From positions 1-34,967 of the forward strand of contig JANQKE010000074.1 in the NCBI GenBank assembly GCA_028281265.1: a DNA stretch of 34,967 bases, in the 5' to 3' direction. The DNA comes from Alphaproteobacteria bacterium. GTDB lineage: Bacteria; Pseudomonadota; Alphaproteobacteria; DSM-16000; Inquilinaceae. This document shows, piece by piece, positions 1 through 8,320 of the stretch (position 1 is its first letter; each line of letters begins with the position of its first letter). Both the position numbers and the translations under genes were made by a program. The notes beneath the pieces are model-generated. The model was not told the origin of the DNA, ran no database searches, and saw nothing but the letters and a program-made list of their open reading frames with translations.

Positions 1-2
1 AC

Positions 3-99
3 CTGCGTTCAGATGGACTCATCTGAACGCAGATAAGTTGATCTATTTCAAAGATTTAGAGCATCTTATCTGCGTCCGTTAGGACGCAGGATGCTCTAA
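3..99. repeat. Paired palindromes with a competing third stem, upstream of the first aldehyde dehydrogenase gene
   Basis: Bases 3-15 (CTGCGTTCAGATG) and 20-32 form a perfect 13-bp inverted repeat around the loop GACT. A second structure pairs 56-65 (TTAGAGCATC) with 90-99, and 70-77 (CTGCGTCC) with 82-89, around the loop GTTA, with a four-base bulge at 66-69. Bases 27-37 (ACGCAGATAAG) are also a perfect complement of 65-75, so a third stem competes with both hairpins. GAGCAT...ATGCTC palindromes are familiar dispersed repeats in alphaproteobacteria; whether this one acts in RNA is inference. It ends 28 bases before the ATG at 128. Confidence 0.8.
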
Positions 100-127
100 C
101 CGATCTAACCACCCCAGGGAGCGAGAG

Positions 128-1585
128 ATGAACATCCAGACCAAGATGGCCCACGGCATCCGGGTCGACTTCGACGGGCCCTATACCATGTCGATCGACG
201 GCGAACCGGTCGGCTCCAACGACACGTTCGAGGTCTACAACCCCGCAACCGACGAGGTCGTCGCCAACGCACCGTCCGCCACGCGCGAACAGGTCGAACA
301 CGCGGTTGCCGCCGCCAAGGCCGCGCAGCCGGCCTGGGCGGCCCTGAGCTGGGAGGAGCGGTCCGCCTACGTCACCGCCTATGCCGACGCCCTCGACGCC
401 CACAAGCAGGAGATCATCACCCTTCTGACCACCGAGCAGGGCAAGCCGCGCCATTCCATGGCGACGGTGGAGGTCGACTACGCGATCTACTGGGTCCGCG
501 AGGTGGCCAAGCGCCGGCTCGAAGACGAGGTCATCGAGGACACGCCGCAGCACGTCGTCAAGGTCGCCCACACCCCGCTGGGCGTGGTCGGCGCCATCAC
601 GCCGTGGAACTTCCCGATCCTGCTGGGTCTGTGGAAGATCGCGCCCTGCCTGATCACGGGCAACACCATGGTGATGAAGCCCTCGCCCTACACGCCGCTG
701 GGCACGCTGCGCTTCGGCGAGATCGCCCAGACGGTGCTGCCCAAGGGGGTGCTCAACATCGTGTCCGGCGGCAACGATCAGGGCCGGTGGCTGACCGAGC
801 ATCCGGACGTCTCGAAGATCTCGTTCACGGGCTCGACGGCGACCGGCAAGAAGGTGATGGCGGCGTCGAGCGCGAATCTCAAGCGGCTCACGCTGGAGCT
901 GGGCGGTAACGACCCCGCGATCGTTCTGCCGGGCACCGACTACGAGCCGCTGATCCCCACGCTGTTCGACGCCGCCTACGGCAATTCCGGTCAGTGGTGC
1001 ATCGCCATCAAGCGGCTATACGTGCATGACAGTCTTTATGACGACTTCCTTGAGGACTTCGTCGCCTACGCCGCCGAGAAGACGGTCGGCAACGGCATGG
1101 ACCCCAACACCGATCTGGGGCCGATCCAGAACAAGATGCAGTTCGGCAAGCTCAAGAGCCTGTTTGCCGATGTCAGGGAGAAGGGCTATTCGGTCCCGCT
1201 GGGCGGCGAGATCGACGAGGATCGGCCGGGCAACTTCGTGCCCATCACCGTGGTCGACAACCCGCCCAAGGATAGCCGGGTCGTCCGCGAGGAACCGTTC
1301 GGCCCGATCCTGCCGATCGTCCGCTGGACCGATCTTGGGGAGGTCATCGACGACGCCAACGACACCGAGTTCGGCCTGGCCGCATCGGTCTGGGGACCGG
1401 ACCGCGACGCGGCGATCGAGGTCGCCAATCGGATCGAGGCGGGGACGGTCTGGGTCAACGAGATCCACATCCACGGCATCGACATCCCCTTCGGCGGTCA
1501 CAAGCAGTCGGGCATGGGTGTGGAGAACGGCCGCGAGGGTCTGGAAGAGTTCACCAACACCAAGACCTATATGTTCGCGAAGTAA
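128..1585 (+). CDS. NAD(P)-dependent aldehyde dehydrogenase (ALDH superfamily)
   Basis: This 485-residue protein is a full-length cytoplasmic aldehyde dehydrogenase that would oxidise an aldehyde to its acid with NAD(P)+. The Rossmann segment carries TPWNFP (158-163) and the FTGS motif (243-246). The general base lies in LELGG (Glu257) and the catalytic nucleophile is Cys291 in GQWC, where the residue before Cys is Trp rather than the commoner Thr or Val. The EEPFGP motif and the C-terminal FGG-K-SG motif are present. The ATG at 128 follows an AGGGA ribosome site at 116-120 with a seven-base spacer. It stands alone, with a terminator-like hairpin after it. The substrate is unknown; the neighbours suggest a short-chain aldehyde on the way to a dicarboxylate. 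Confidence 0.93.
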   Translation: MNIQTKMAHGIRVDFDGPYTMSIDGEPVGSNDTFEVYNPATDEVVANAPSATREQVEHAVAAAKAAQPAWAALSWEERSAYVTAYADALDAHKQEIITLLTTEQGKPRHSMATVEVDYAIYWVREVAKRRLEDEVIEDTPQHVVKVAHTPLGVVGAITPWNFPILLGLWKIAPCLITGNTMVMKPSPYTPLGTLRFGEIAQTVLPKGVLNIVSGGNDQGRWLTEHPDVSKISFTGSTATGKKVMAASSANLKRLTLELGGNDPAIVLPGTDYEPLIPTLFDAAYGNSGQWCIAIKRLYVHDSLYDDFLEDFVAYAAEKTVGNGMDPNTDLGPIQNKMQFGKLKSLFADVREKGYSVPLGGEIDEDRPGNFVPITVVDNPPKDSRVVREEPFGPILPIVRWTDLGEVIDDANDTEFGLAASVWGPDRDAAIEVANRIEAGTVWVNEIHIHGIDIPFGGHKQSGMGVENGREGLEEFTNTKTYMFAK

Positions 1586-1605
1586 TGCCGGCGAAACGGG
1601 TGGGC

Positions 1606-1634
1606 GAAGGGCGGCGAGCGGCCGCCCTTCTTCT
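1606..1634. terminator. Bidirectional hairpin terminator between convergent genes
   Basis: GAAGGGCGGC at 1606-1615 pairs perfectly with GCCGCCCTTC at 1621-1630 around a five-base loop, followed by TTCTT on the plus strand. It sits in the 99-base gap between the aldehyde dehydrogenase stop and the CoA-transferase stop, which converge here. Confidence 0.65.
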
Positions 1635-1684
1635 TGCCGATGGATAGTGGCTGTGCCGGGCGGAACGGGGCGAGGTCGCCCGCC

Positions 1685-2839
1685 TCACTCCCCGGCCAGG
1701 CGCGGTCCCCATGCGTGCGAGAACTCCGCACGGATCGCATCGGTGCTGTCGCCCTTTTCGGGCACCGGCCCGAACCGCTCGGTCATCCCCTTCACCAGGG
1801 CGCCGGGCGCCAGAAGCTCCACCTCGCCCTTGTCGGTCCGCACGGTGACGAAGCGGTTCTGCGGATGCTCGATCAGATCGGCGATGTCGGTCAGGCGGCC
1901 ATAGGCGATCCTGGCGCCGGCCAGCAGCGCCACGGCCTGGTCGCGGTCGATCCCGGCGAAGGCCGCACCGACCCTGCCGTCGACCGCCTGGCGGTTGGCC
2001 ACCCGCTCGGTGTTGGTGGACCAGCCGGGCCGGTCGGCCAAAGCCGGCTCTTCGAGGAGCACCTTGCACAGCGTGGCCCATTCCCGATCGTTCTGAATCG
2101 AGATCAGGATCTGCTTGCCGTCCTTGCAGGTGAACACGCCATAGGGCGCGATGGTGGGATGCTTGAGGCCCAGCCGGGACGGCGCCTTGCCGCCATAGCG
2201 ATACTGCAGATAGGGCACGTTCATCCAATCGGCCATCGCATGAAACAGCGAGACCTCGATCTCCCGTCCCTGGCCGGTCCGCGCCCGCCCGATCAACGCC
2301 TGCAGGATCGCCTGATAGGCCGTCATGCCGGCGGCGATATCGCAGACCGACACGCCGACCCGCGCCGGCCCGTCCTCGGTTCCGTTGATCGCCGAAAGCC
2401 CGGTTTCCGCCTGGATGAGAAGATCGTAGGCCTTCTGGTCCTTGGCCGGCCCTTCCGAGCCGTAGCCGGAGATCGAACAGACGATGAGACGCGGGTTGTC
2501 CCGGCGCAGGGCGTTCACGTCCAGCCCCAGCCGCTCCAGCGCGCCGGGCGACAGGTTCTGGATGAACACGTCGGCCACGGCCAGAATCCGCCGCAGCAAG
2601 GCGCGGTCGTCTTGGTCCCGGAGATCGAGGCAGGCCGATTCCTTGCCCCGGTTGATCCAGACGAAATAGGCGCTGGAGCCCTTGACGAGATCGTCGTAGC
2701 CCCGCGCGAAATCGCCTTCGGGCCGCTCGACCTTGATCACCCGCGCACCCGCATCGGCCAGCTTGCACGACGCATAGGGCGCGGCGACCGCATGTTCCAC
2801 CGATACCACGAGTATGTCGGCCAGATCCTGCATCGGCAC
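1685..2839 (-). CDS. Family III CoA-transferase (CaiB/BaiF type)
   Basis: A 384-residue protein of the usual length for family III CoA-transferases, which move CoA between an acyl-CoA donor and a carboxylic acid through an aspartyl-CoA thioester. The N-terminus has the family's LADAGARVIKVE pattern (28-38), WINRGKES follows near 61-68, and Asp167 in SVCDIAAG is the likely catalytic aspartate. The start taken is the GTG at 2839, because GGAG lies nine bases upstream; an ATG two codons later is the alternative. It is divergent from a LysR regulator and probably controlled by it. With the CoA-ester lyase (8321-9154) and the fumarase-type hydratase (9607-11133) it could activate citramalate or a similar acid. 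The acid specificity cannot be read from the sequence. Confidence 0.92.
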   Translation of the reverse strand: MPMQDLADILVVSVEHAVAAPYASCKLADAGARVIKVERPEGDFARGYDDLVKGSSAYFVWINRGKESACLDLRDQDDRALLRRILAVADVFIQNLSPGALERLGLDVNALRRDNPRLIVCSISGYGSEGPAKDQKAYDLLIQAETGLSAINGTEDGPARVGVSVCDIAAGMTAYQAILQALIGRARTGQGREIEVSLFHAMADWMNVPYLQYRYGGKAPSRLGLKHPTIAPYGVFTCKDGKQILISIQNDREWATLCKVLLEEPALADRPGWSTNTERVANRQAVDGRVGAAFAGIDRDQAVALLAGARIAYGRLTDIADLIEHPQNRFVTVRTDKGEVELLAPGALVKGMTERFGPVPEKGDSTDAIRAEFSHAWGPRLAGE

Positions 2840-2920
2840 CCCAGTCAGCTCCGCCCGGTCATGGGTCCAATGTCGCGTTCTGTGAGAACGAACACAAATA
2901 CAGGTGCCCTTGAAAGCCTA

Positions 2921-2933
2921 TAGGTAATACCTA
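2921..2933. promoter_or_regulatory. Candidate LysR-type operator (T-N11-A dyad)
   Basis: TAGGTAATACCTA is an interrupted dyad (TAGGT/ACCTA) that fits the T-N11-A consensus of LysR-type regulators exactly. It lies in an A/T-richer part of the 130-base gap between the divergent CoA-transferase and LysR genes, 37 bases before the LysR start. This is the usual place for an autoregulatory site. Confidence 0.5.
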
Positions 2934-2969
2934 GTTCCGCCCGGGCCTGACGGTTAGGAGAGCAGCACC

Positions 2970-3938
2970 ATGGATGTTCGCCAACTAGGCTATTTCGTCG
3001 CGGTCGCCGAAAGCGGGTCGCTGGCGTCGGCTGCCAATGTGATCGGCATCGCCCAGCCGTCCTTGTCGCTGCAGATCAAGAACCTCGAAGGCCGTCTGGG
3101 GACCGAACTGCTGGTGCGGTCGCCGCGCGGCGTGTCGCTGACCGATGCCGGCGAAGTGCTGTTGGACCATGCCCGGAAGATCCTCGACGCGGTCGAACGG
3201 GCCAAGGAGGAGGTCCGCCAGGCCGGCACCACGCCGACCGGCAAGGTGGTCTTCGGTCTTGCCTCGTCCGTCTCCATGGTGCTGTCGGTGCCGCTCGCCG
3301 AGACGGTGCGCCTTGAGTTGCCCAATGTTCGCCTGCGGGCGGTCGACGCGATGAGCGGCTTCATCAAGGAATGGCTGGAGGAAAGATCGATCGATCTCGG
3401 AATCCTCTATGAGACCGGTGGCCTGGCCAATGCCGAGGTGACGACCCTGTTGCATGAGGACATGCATTTCTATGCGCCTGCGGATCTCTGGCCGCTGAAG
3501 ACCTCGCCCGGCGAGCCGGTGCGGTTGGTCGATCTCGAAGGCGTCGAACTGGTGATGCCGTCCAAGTCGCACGGTCTGCGCATCCTCGTCGAGAAGGCCT
3601 GCCGCTCCGCGCGGGTCGCGCTGGACGTGGTGGTCGAGATGGACTCCCTGACCCAGATCAAGTCCCTGGTCTCCCGCGGCAGTGCCTGCACGATCCTGGC
3701 GCCTGCGGCCGCACAGGATTTCGAGGACCGGGGAGAACTGGTCAGCTCGGTGATCACCGATCCGCAGATCAGCCGCCCGGTCTATCTGGTGCGCAATCCC
3801 GAGCGTACCCGCACCCGCGCCGCCGTGGAGGTCGAGCGCATCACCCGGCAGGTGATCACCGATCTGGTTCGGCGCGGCATCTGGCGCGGCCGGCTGTCCG
3901 GGTCGGGCGAACTGCAGGCCCCTGTCGCGGAGTTATAG
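2970..3938 (+). CDS. LysR-family transcriptional regulator
   Basis: A 322-residue LysR-type regulator. Residues 1-60 are the winged helix-turn-helix (SLASAANVIGIAQPSLSLQI, then LEGRLGTELLVRSPRGVSLTDAG), followed by a linker helix and a periplasmic-binding-protein-like effector domain from about residue 90. The ATG at 2970 has AGGAG at 2956-2960 with a nine-base spacer. It is transcribed away from the CoA-transferase gene, with a T-N11-A dyad between them, so it probably controls that gene and itself. It may also control the downstream aldehyde dehydrogenase and SDR genes. The helix-turn-helix resembles the Nac/Cyn-like branch, but the effector cannot be inferred. Confidence 0.93.
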   Translation: MDVRQLGYFVAVAESGSLASAANVIGIAQPSLSLQIKNLEGRLGTELLVRSPRGVSLTDAGEVLLDHARKILDAVERAKEEVRQAGTTPTGKVVFGLASSVSMVLSVPLAETVRLELPNVRLRAVDAMSGFIKEWLEERSIDLGILYETGGLANAEVTTLLHEDMHFYAPADLWPLKTSPGEPVRLVDLEGVELVMPSKSHGLRILVEKACRSARVALDVVVEMDSLTQIKSLVSRGSACTILAPAAAQDFEDRGELVSSVITDPQISRPVYLVRNPERTRTRAAVEVERITRQVITDLVRRGIWRGRLSGSGELQAPVAEL

Positions 3939-4043
3939 CTTTTTCCTATCACCGTCATCCGTTCCCCCACCTTGTTGAGGTGCGAGGCACCCCATAGCGT
4001 GACCGGAGGCTTCGATGCGTCGGGGCGCGAAAGGGGCGGTCAG

Positions 4044-5501
4044 GTGAACCTGCAGACGGAAACAGTTCCTCTCTTCTCCTGCATCATCGGCGGCGAACGC
4101 GTTGCGGCCGATGCCCTGATCGACGTGATCGATCCTGCCGATGGCGGGCTGATCGCCCGCGTCCCCGCCGGCGGCCCCGCCCAGATCGACGCGGCGGTGA
4201 AGGCCGCCCGCGCGGCGTTCGACGGCGGCGCCTGGTCGCGGCTGACGGCGGTGGAGCGCGGCCGGCTCCTGCTGCGCCTGGCCGATGTCGTGAGCGGGCA
4301 CGCGCGAGACCTCGCCGAATGGGAAGCCAGGGATACCGGCAAGCCGATCCGTCAGGCGCGCGCCGACATCGCCGCCGCGGCCCGCTATTTCGAGTTCTAC
4401 GGGTCCGCCGCCGACAAGGTGCACGGTGATACCATCCCCTTTCTCAATGGCTATCAGGTGCAGACGATCCATGAGCCCTTCGGCGTGACGGGCCATATCA
4501 TTCCGTGGAACTACCCAGCCCAGATGGTCGGCCGCTCCTGCGCGCCGGCGCTGGCGATGGGTAATGCGGTGGTGCTCAAGCCGGCCGAGGAGGCCTGCCT
4601 GACCCCCGTCCGCATCGCCGAGTTGGCTTACGAGGTCGGCTTTCCCGACGGTGCGATCAACGTGGTGACGGGCTACGGCCACGAGGCCGGCGCGGCGCTG
4701 GCCGCCCATGCGGGGGTGGATTTCCTGTCCTTCACCGGCTCGCCGGAGGTCGGCGTCCTGGTCCAGAAGGCGGCCGCCGACAACCACATCGGCTGTACGC
4801 TGGAACTCGGCGGAAAATCGCCGCAGATCGTCTTTGCCGACGCCGATCTGGACGCGGCGGTTCCGGTGCTGATGAACGCGATCGTGCAGAACGGCGGACA
4901 GACCTGTTCGGCCGGCTCGCGCGCGCTCGTCCAGCGGGGGGTCTTCGACACGGTCGTCGCCCGCCTCAGGGAAGGGTTCGCTGGGCTGACCGCCGCGCCC
5001 TGGCATGAGGACGGCGATCTCGGTCCGCTGATCTCAAGGGCCCAGAAAGAGCGGGTGGAGGCGTTCATTGCCGCCGGCGGGACGGACACCGCCCCGCTGA
5101 TCGCCCGCGGCCGGGTTTCCCCGAGCGCCTCGCCGGACGGGTGCTTCGTCGCACCGGCGGTGTTCGGGCCGGTCGCCGAAGACGATCCGCTGGCCCGCGA
5201 GGAGGTGTTCGGCCCCGTCCTGTCGGTGATCCCTTTCGACGATGAGGCCGACGCGGTTCGTATCGCCAACGATACCGAATACGGCCTCGTCGCGGCGGTC
5301 TGGACGACGGATGGCGGGCGCCAGATGCGCGTGGCCAAGGCGCTCAGATGCGGCCAGGTGTTCCTCAACGGCTATGGGGCCGGTGGCGGCATCGAACTGC
5401 CGTTCGGCGGTGTGCGCAAATCCGGCCATGGCCGCGAGAAGGGCATGGCGGCGCTGCATGAGTTCTCGCAGATCAAGACGGTGGTGCTCAACCATGGCTG
5501 A
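4044..5501 (+). CDS. NAD(P)-dependent aldehyde dehydrogenase, betaine-aldehyde-dehydrogenase-like
   Basis: A second full-length aldehyde dehydrogenase, about 485 residues from the chosen start. It has IPWNYPAQM, FTGSPEVG, the general-base motif LELGGKSP and the nucleophile motif GGQTCSAGSR, then EEVFGPV and FGGVRKSG near the C-terminus. The frame is open back to 3972, but the GTG at 4044 is preferred: AAGGGGCGG lies just upstream, and homology-like sequence begins only after it. The sequence is unlike the first ALDH (128-1585), so this is not a recent duplication. An SDR gene follows 48 bases later on the same strand, suggesting cotranscription and successive alcohol and aldehyde oxidation. 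The true substrate is not known. Confidence 0.92.
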   Translation: MNLQTETVPLFSCIIGGERVAADALIDVIDPADGGLIARVPAGGPAQIDAAVKAARAAFDGGAWSRLTAVERGRLLLRLADVVSGHARDLAEWEARDTGKPIRQARADIAAAARYFEFYGSAADKVHGDTIPFLNGYQVQTIHEPFGVTGHIIPWNYPAQMVGRSCAPALAMGNAVVLKPAEEACLTPVRIAELAYEVGFPDGAINVVTGYGHEAGAALAAHAGVDFLSFTGSPEVGVLVQKAAADNHIGCTLELGGKSPQIVFADADLDAAVPVLMNAIVQNGGQTCSAGSRALVQRGVFDTVVARLREGFAGLTAAPWHEDGDLGPLISRAQKERVEAFIAAGGTDTAPLIARGRVSPSASPDGCFVAPAVFGPVAEDDPLAREEVFGPVLSVIPFDDEADAVRIANDTEYGLVAAVWTTDGGRQMRVAKALRCGQVFLNGYGAGGGIELPFGGVRKSGHGREKGMAALHEFSQIKTVVLNHG

Positions 5502-5549
5502 CGGGGTGAACGACCGGGTCGCGGATCTCCGGGGCGACGGGGGCGGTTG

Positions 5550-6299
5550 ATGCGGCTCGACGGCAAGACCGCGATCGTCACCGGCGCCGCATCGGGCTTC
5601 GGACGCGAGATCGCCAGGCGCTTCGCGCGCGAGGGCGCCAAGGTGGCGATCGTCGACCTGAACGGCGCGGGCGCCGCGGCGGTCGCCGATGAGCTGGGCG
5701 AGGCCGGCCTCGCGCTGACCTGCGACGTGTCGAGCGCCGGCGATGTCGCCGCCGCCGTCGCGCGCACGATCGATGCGTTCGGATCGATCGGGATCGTGGT
5801 CAACAATGCCGGATGGAGCCACCGCAACCAGCCCGCGCTGGACGTGGACTACGACACGTTCCGCAAGGTCTACGCGGTCAATGTCGATTCCATCTTCCAC
5901 ATGACCAAGGCGGTCGTGCCCCATTGGCGGGAGACCGGCGGCGGGGTGATGATCAATGTCGGCTCCACCGCCGGCATCCGGCCGCGCCCGGGCCTGAGCT
6001 GGTACAACAGCTCCAAGGGTGCGGTGAACATCATGACCAAGACCCTCGCCGTCGAGCTCGCACCGGACAGGATACGGGTCTGCGGGCTGGCGCCGGTCAT
6101 GGGCGCGACGGCACTGCTCGAAACCTTCATGGGCATGCCCGACACGCCGGAGAACCGGGCGCGGTTCCTTTCGACGATTCCGCTCGGCCGGCTGTGCGAG
6201 CCCGAGGACATGGCCAACGCCGCACTCTATCTGGCCTCCGACGAGGCCGAGTTCATTACCGGAGTCATCTTGGAGGTGGACGGCGGGCGCACGATCTAG
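5550..6299 (+). CDS. Short-chain dehydrogenase/reductase (SDR, classical)
   Basis: A 249-residue classical SDR. The cofactor motif TGAASGFG is at residues 11-18, Asp36 after the second strand favours NAD(H), NNAG is at 85-88, and the catalytic set is Asn111, Ser139, Tyr152 and Lys156 (YNSSK). The C-terminal ITGVILEVDGG motif is typical. The ATG at 5550 is used; the TTG directly before it is possible but less likely. It follows the aldehyde dehydrogenase closely and probably oxidises a hydroxyl group of the same substrate, or reduces a carbonyl. The reaction direction and substrate are inferred from context only. Confidence 0.92.
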   Translation: MRLDGKTAIVTGAASGFGREIARRFAREGAKVAIVDLNGAGAAAVADELGEAGLALTCDVSSAGDVAAAVARTIDAFGSIGIVVNNAGWSHRNQPALDVDYDTFRKVYAVNVDSIFHMTKAVVPHWRETGGGVMINVGSTAGIRPRPGLSWYNSSKGAVNIMTKTLAVELAPDRIRVCGLAPVMGATALLETFMGMPDTPENRARFLSTIPLGRLCEPEDMANAALYLASDEAEFITGVILEVDGGRTI

Positions 6300-6374
6300 G
6301 GCGACCTTTGCCGCAAACGGCGCGCATCGCTCTAATATCTTGTAATCAATCACCCTTTTGTATTCTGAGTGGCT

Positions 6375-6392
6375 CATCCGGAACACCGGATG
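6375..6392. other. Short inverted repeat in the SDR-GMC intergenic region
   Basis: CATCCGG and CCGGATG form a perfect 7-bp inverted repeat around AACA. It lies downstream of an A/T-rich stretch (about 6330-6369) that is the best candidate for the GMC gene's promoter region. It could be an operator or a hairpin in the leader. No U-run follows, so it is not a good terminator. Confidence 0.35.
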
Positions 6393-6519
6393 ATCGCACG
6401 GCCGCCAGAACCAAGGCCCGCCGGCAGGTCGCCGGGCCGACGGGCCGCGTGAGCGGGGAAACCCGGCAATCGACACGCCGCCAAGGCGAAAAAGCAAGGC
6501 GGCATCCTGGGAGGACAGC

Positions 6520-8220
6520 ATGGCCTATTTCCGCAGCAGACAAGATGGCGAACTGGAACGCGCCGTCGTCGACTATCGCACCGGCGGCATAAGCCGCCGC
6601 AGCTTCGTCCGGCGTGCGATGGCGCTGGGGGTCAGCGCCGGCATGGCCGGGGCCCTGGCAACGGCCTGGTCCGGCAAAGCCCTGGCCCGGTCGACCTCGA
6701 CGAGCCCGGCGCCGGACGGCGAGTACGACTACATCGTCGTCGGCACCGGCTCGGCCGGCGCGGCCTGCGTTCACCAGCTCGCCAGGTCTGGTGCACGGGT
6801 GCTGGTCCTCGAAGCGGGCCGCAACGACGACCTCGAAGAGGTGCATGACAGCCGCCTGTGGGGGGCGTCTCTGGGAACCGACGCCACCAAGTTCTTCGAG
6901 ACGCTGCCGTCGGTCCATACCGATGGCCGGACGCATATGTGGCCGCGCGGCAACGTGCTGGGCGGCACCTCGGCGCTCAACGCCATGGTCTTCGCGCGTG
7001 GGCACCGGACCGATTACGACAACTGGGCCTCGATGGGTGCGACCGGCTGGTCGTTCGAGGAGGTCCTGCCCTATTTCATGGAGCTGGAGACGTTCGAGCC
7101 GGGCGGCGAGAACCGGGGCGATTCAGGGCCGCTCTTCGTCAGCCAGCCGGAAGACGGCCTGAAGCACGAGGGCGCCATCGCCTTCATGAACGCCTGTTCC
7201 GATCTGGGCTTCGAGGAGACCCCCTCGTTCAACACCGCGCGCATGTCCGGCCAGGCCTGGGTCGACTTCAACATCCGCGATCAGCGCCGCCAGTCGTCGG
7301 CCACGGCGTTCCTGCGGCCGGTCATGGACAGGGACAACGTCACCGTCTTCACCGATGCGCCGGTCCAGCGGCTGAACTTCGACGGTACGCGCTGCACCGG
7401 CGTGACCTATCTGCACGATGGCGAGCCGGTTACCGTCAACGCTCAGAACGAAGTGGTGCTGTCCGCCGGCGCGATCGACAGTCCGCGGCTGCTGATGGTC
7501 TCGGGGGTCGGCATTGCCGAAGACCTGTCCGCCCTGGGCATCGACGTGGTGGCCGACCTGCCGGTGGGCGTCGGGCTTCAGGACCATGTTCTGGGCGCGG
7601 GCGTGAACTACGAGGCGACCGGCCCGGTGCCGGTCAGCCACTACAACCATTCGGAGGTCTATATGTGGGAGCGGTCGGACAGCTCGCTCCGGTCGCCCGA
7701 CATGATCGCGCTCTACGTCTCGGTGCCGTTCGCTTCGAGCGGTCATACGCTCGACTACGAGCATGGCTACTGCATCCTGTCGGGCGTGGCGACGCCGCAA
7801 TCGCGCGGCTACGTCAAGCTCGCCTCGGCCGATATCGCCGCCGCCCCGATCGTGGAATCGAACTATCTCGCCGAGGAACAGGACTGGCGCAGCTATCGTG
7901 CAGCGACCGAGCTCTGCCGCGAGATCGGCGCCAGCGACCATTATGCGGACTTCCGCGCCCGCGAGGCCTTGCCCCAGAAGGATGGCGCGCTGACCGACGC
8001 CGAATGGCGGGAATTCCTGTCGGCCTCGGTCAACACCTATTTCCACCCGACCTCGACCTGCCAGATCGGCCGGGTGGTGGATCCGGAACTGAAGGTCATG
8101 GGCATCGAAGGCCTCAGGGTCGCCGATGCCTCGGTGATGCCGCACATCACCACCTCGAACACCAACGCGCCCACGATGATGATCGGTTGGCGCGCCGGTT
8201 CGATGATCGCCGCCCGGTAG
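6520..8220 (+). CDS. Tat-exported GMC-family FAD oxidoreductase (choline/alcohol dehydrogenase-like)
   Basis: A 566-residue glucose-methanol-choline oxidoreductase. Residues 25-32 (SRRSFVRR), followed by a small hydrophobic stretch ending near ALA at 54-56, form a twin-arginine signal, so the folded FAD enzyme is probably periplasmic. The FAD-binding motif GTGSAG is at 75-80 and ends in LVLEAG (95-100). The second GMC signature, GAIDSPRLLMVSG, is present. The likely catalytic pair is His in YFHPTSTCQIG and Asn in SNTNAPTMMIGWRAG near the C-terminus. A GGGAGGA ribosome site precedes the ATG at 6520. The family oxidises primary alcohols and polyols and passes electrons to oxygen or a quinone/cytochrome acceptor. 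It probably starts a pathway continued by the cytoplasmic dehydrogenases nearby. Confidence 0.93.
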   Translation: MAYFRSRQDGELERAVVDYRTGGISRRSFVRRAMALGVSAGMAGALATAWSGKALARSTSTSPAPDGEYDYIVVGTGSAGAACVHQLARSGARVLVLEAGRNDDLEEVHDSRLWGASLGTDATKFFETLPSVHTDGRTHMWPRGNVLGGTSALNAMVFARGHRTDYDNWASMGATGWSFEEVLPYFMELETFEPGGENRGDSGPLFVSQPEDGLKHEGAIAFMNACSDLGFEETPSFNTARMSGQAWVDFNIRDQRRQSSATAFLRPVMDRDNVTVFTDAPVQRLNFDGTRCTGVTYLHDGEPVTVNAQNEVVLSAGAIDSPRLLMVSGVGIAEDLSALGIDVVADLPVGVGLQDHVLGAGVNYEATGPVPVSHYNHSEVYMWERSDSSLRSPDMIALYVSVPFASSGHTLDYEHGYCILSGVATPQSRGYVKLASADIAAAPIVESNYLAEEQDWRSYRAATELCREIGASDHYADFRAREALPQKDGALTDAEWREFLSASVNTYFHPTSTCQIGRVVDPELKVMGIEGLRVADASVMPHITTSNTNAPTMMIGWRAGSMIAAR

Positions 8221-8253
8221 GGCAGGCTCGGCGGTCGGAGGATCTCCGGCCGA

Positions 8254-8282
8254 CGGCCCGTCCGCTTCCCGCGGGCGGGCCG
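8254..8282. terminator. G/C-rich hairpin between convergent genes
   Basis: CGGCCCGTCCGC at 8254-8265 pairs with GCGGGCGGGCCG at 8271-8282 (one G-T pair) around the loop TTCCC. It lies in the 100-base gap between the GMC stop and the lyase stop. There is no clear U-run, so intrinsic termination is plausible but not certain. Confidence 0.45.
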
Positions 8283-8320
8283 CCTCATGCCGGGGTCCGT
8301 TCCCGGAAAAGGCGGCGCGG

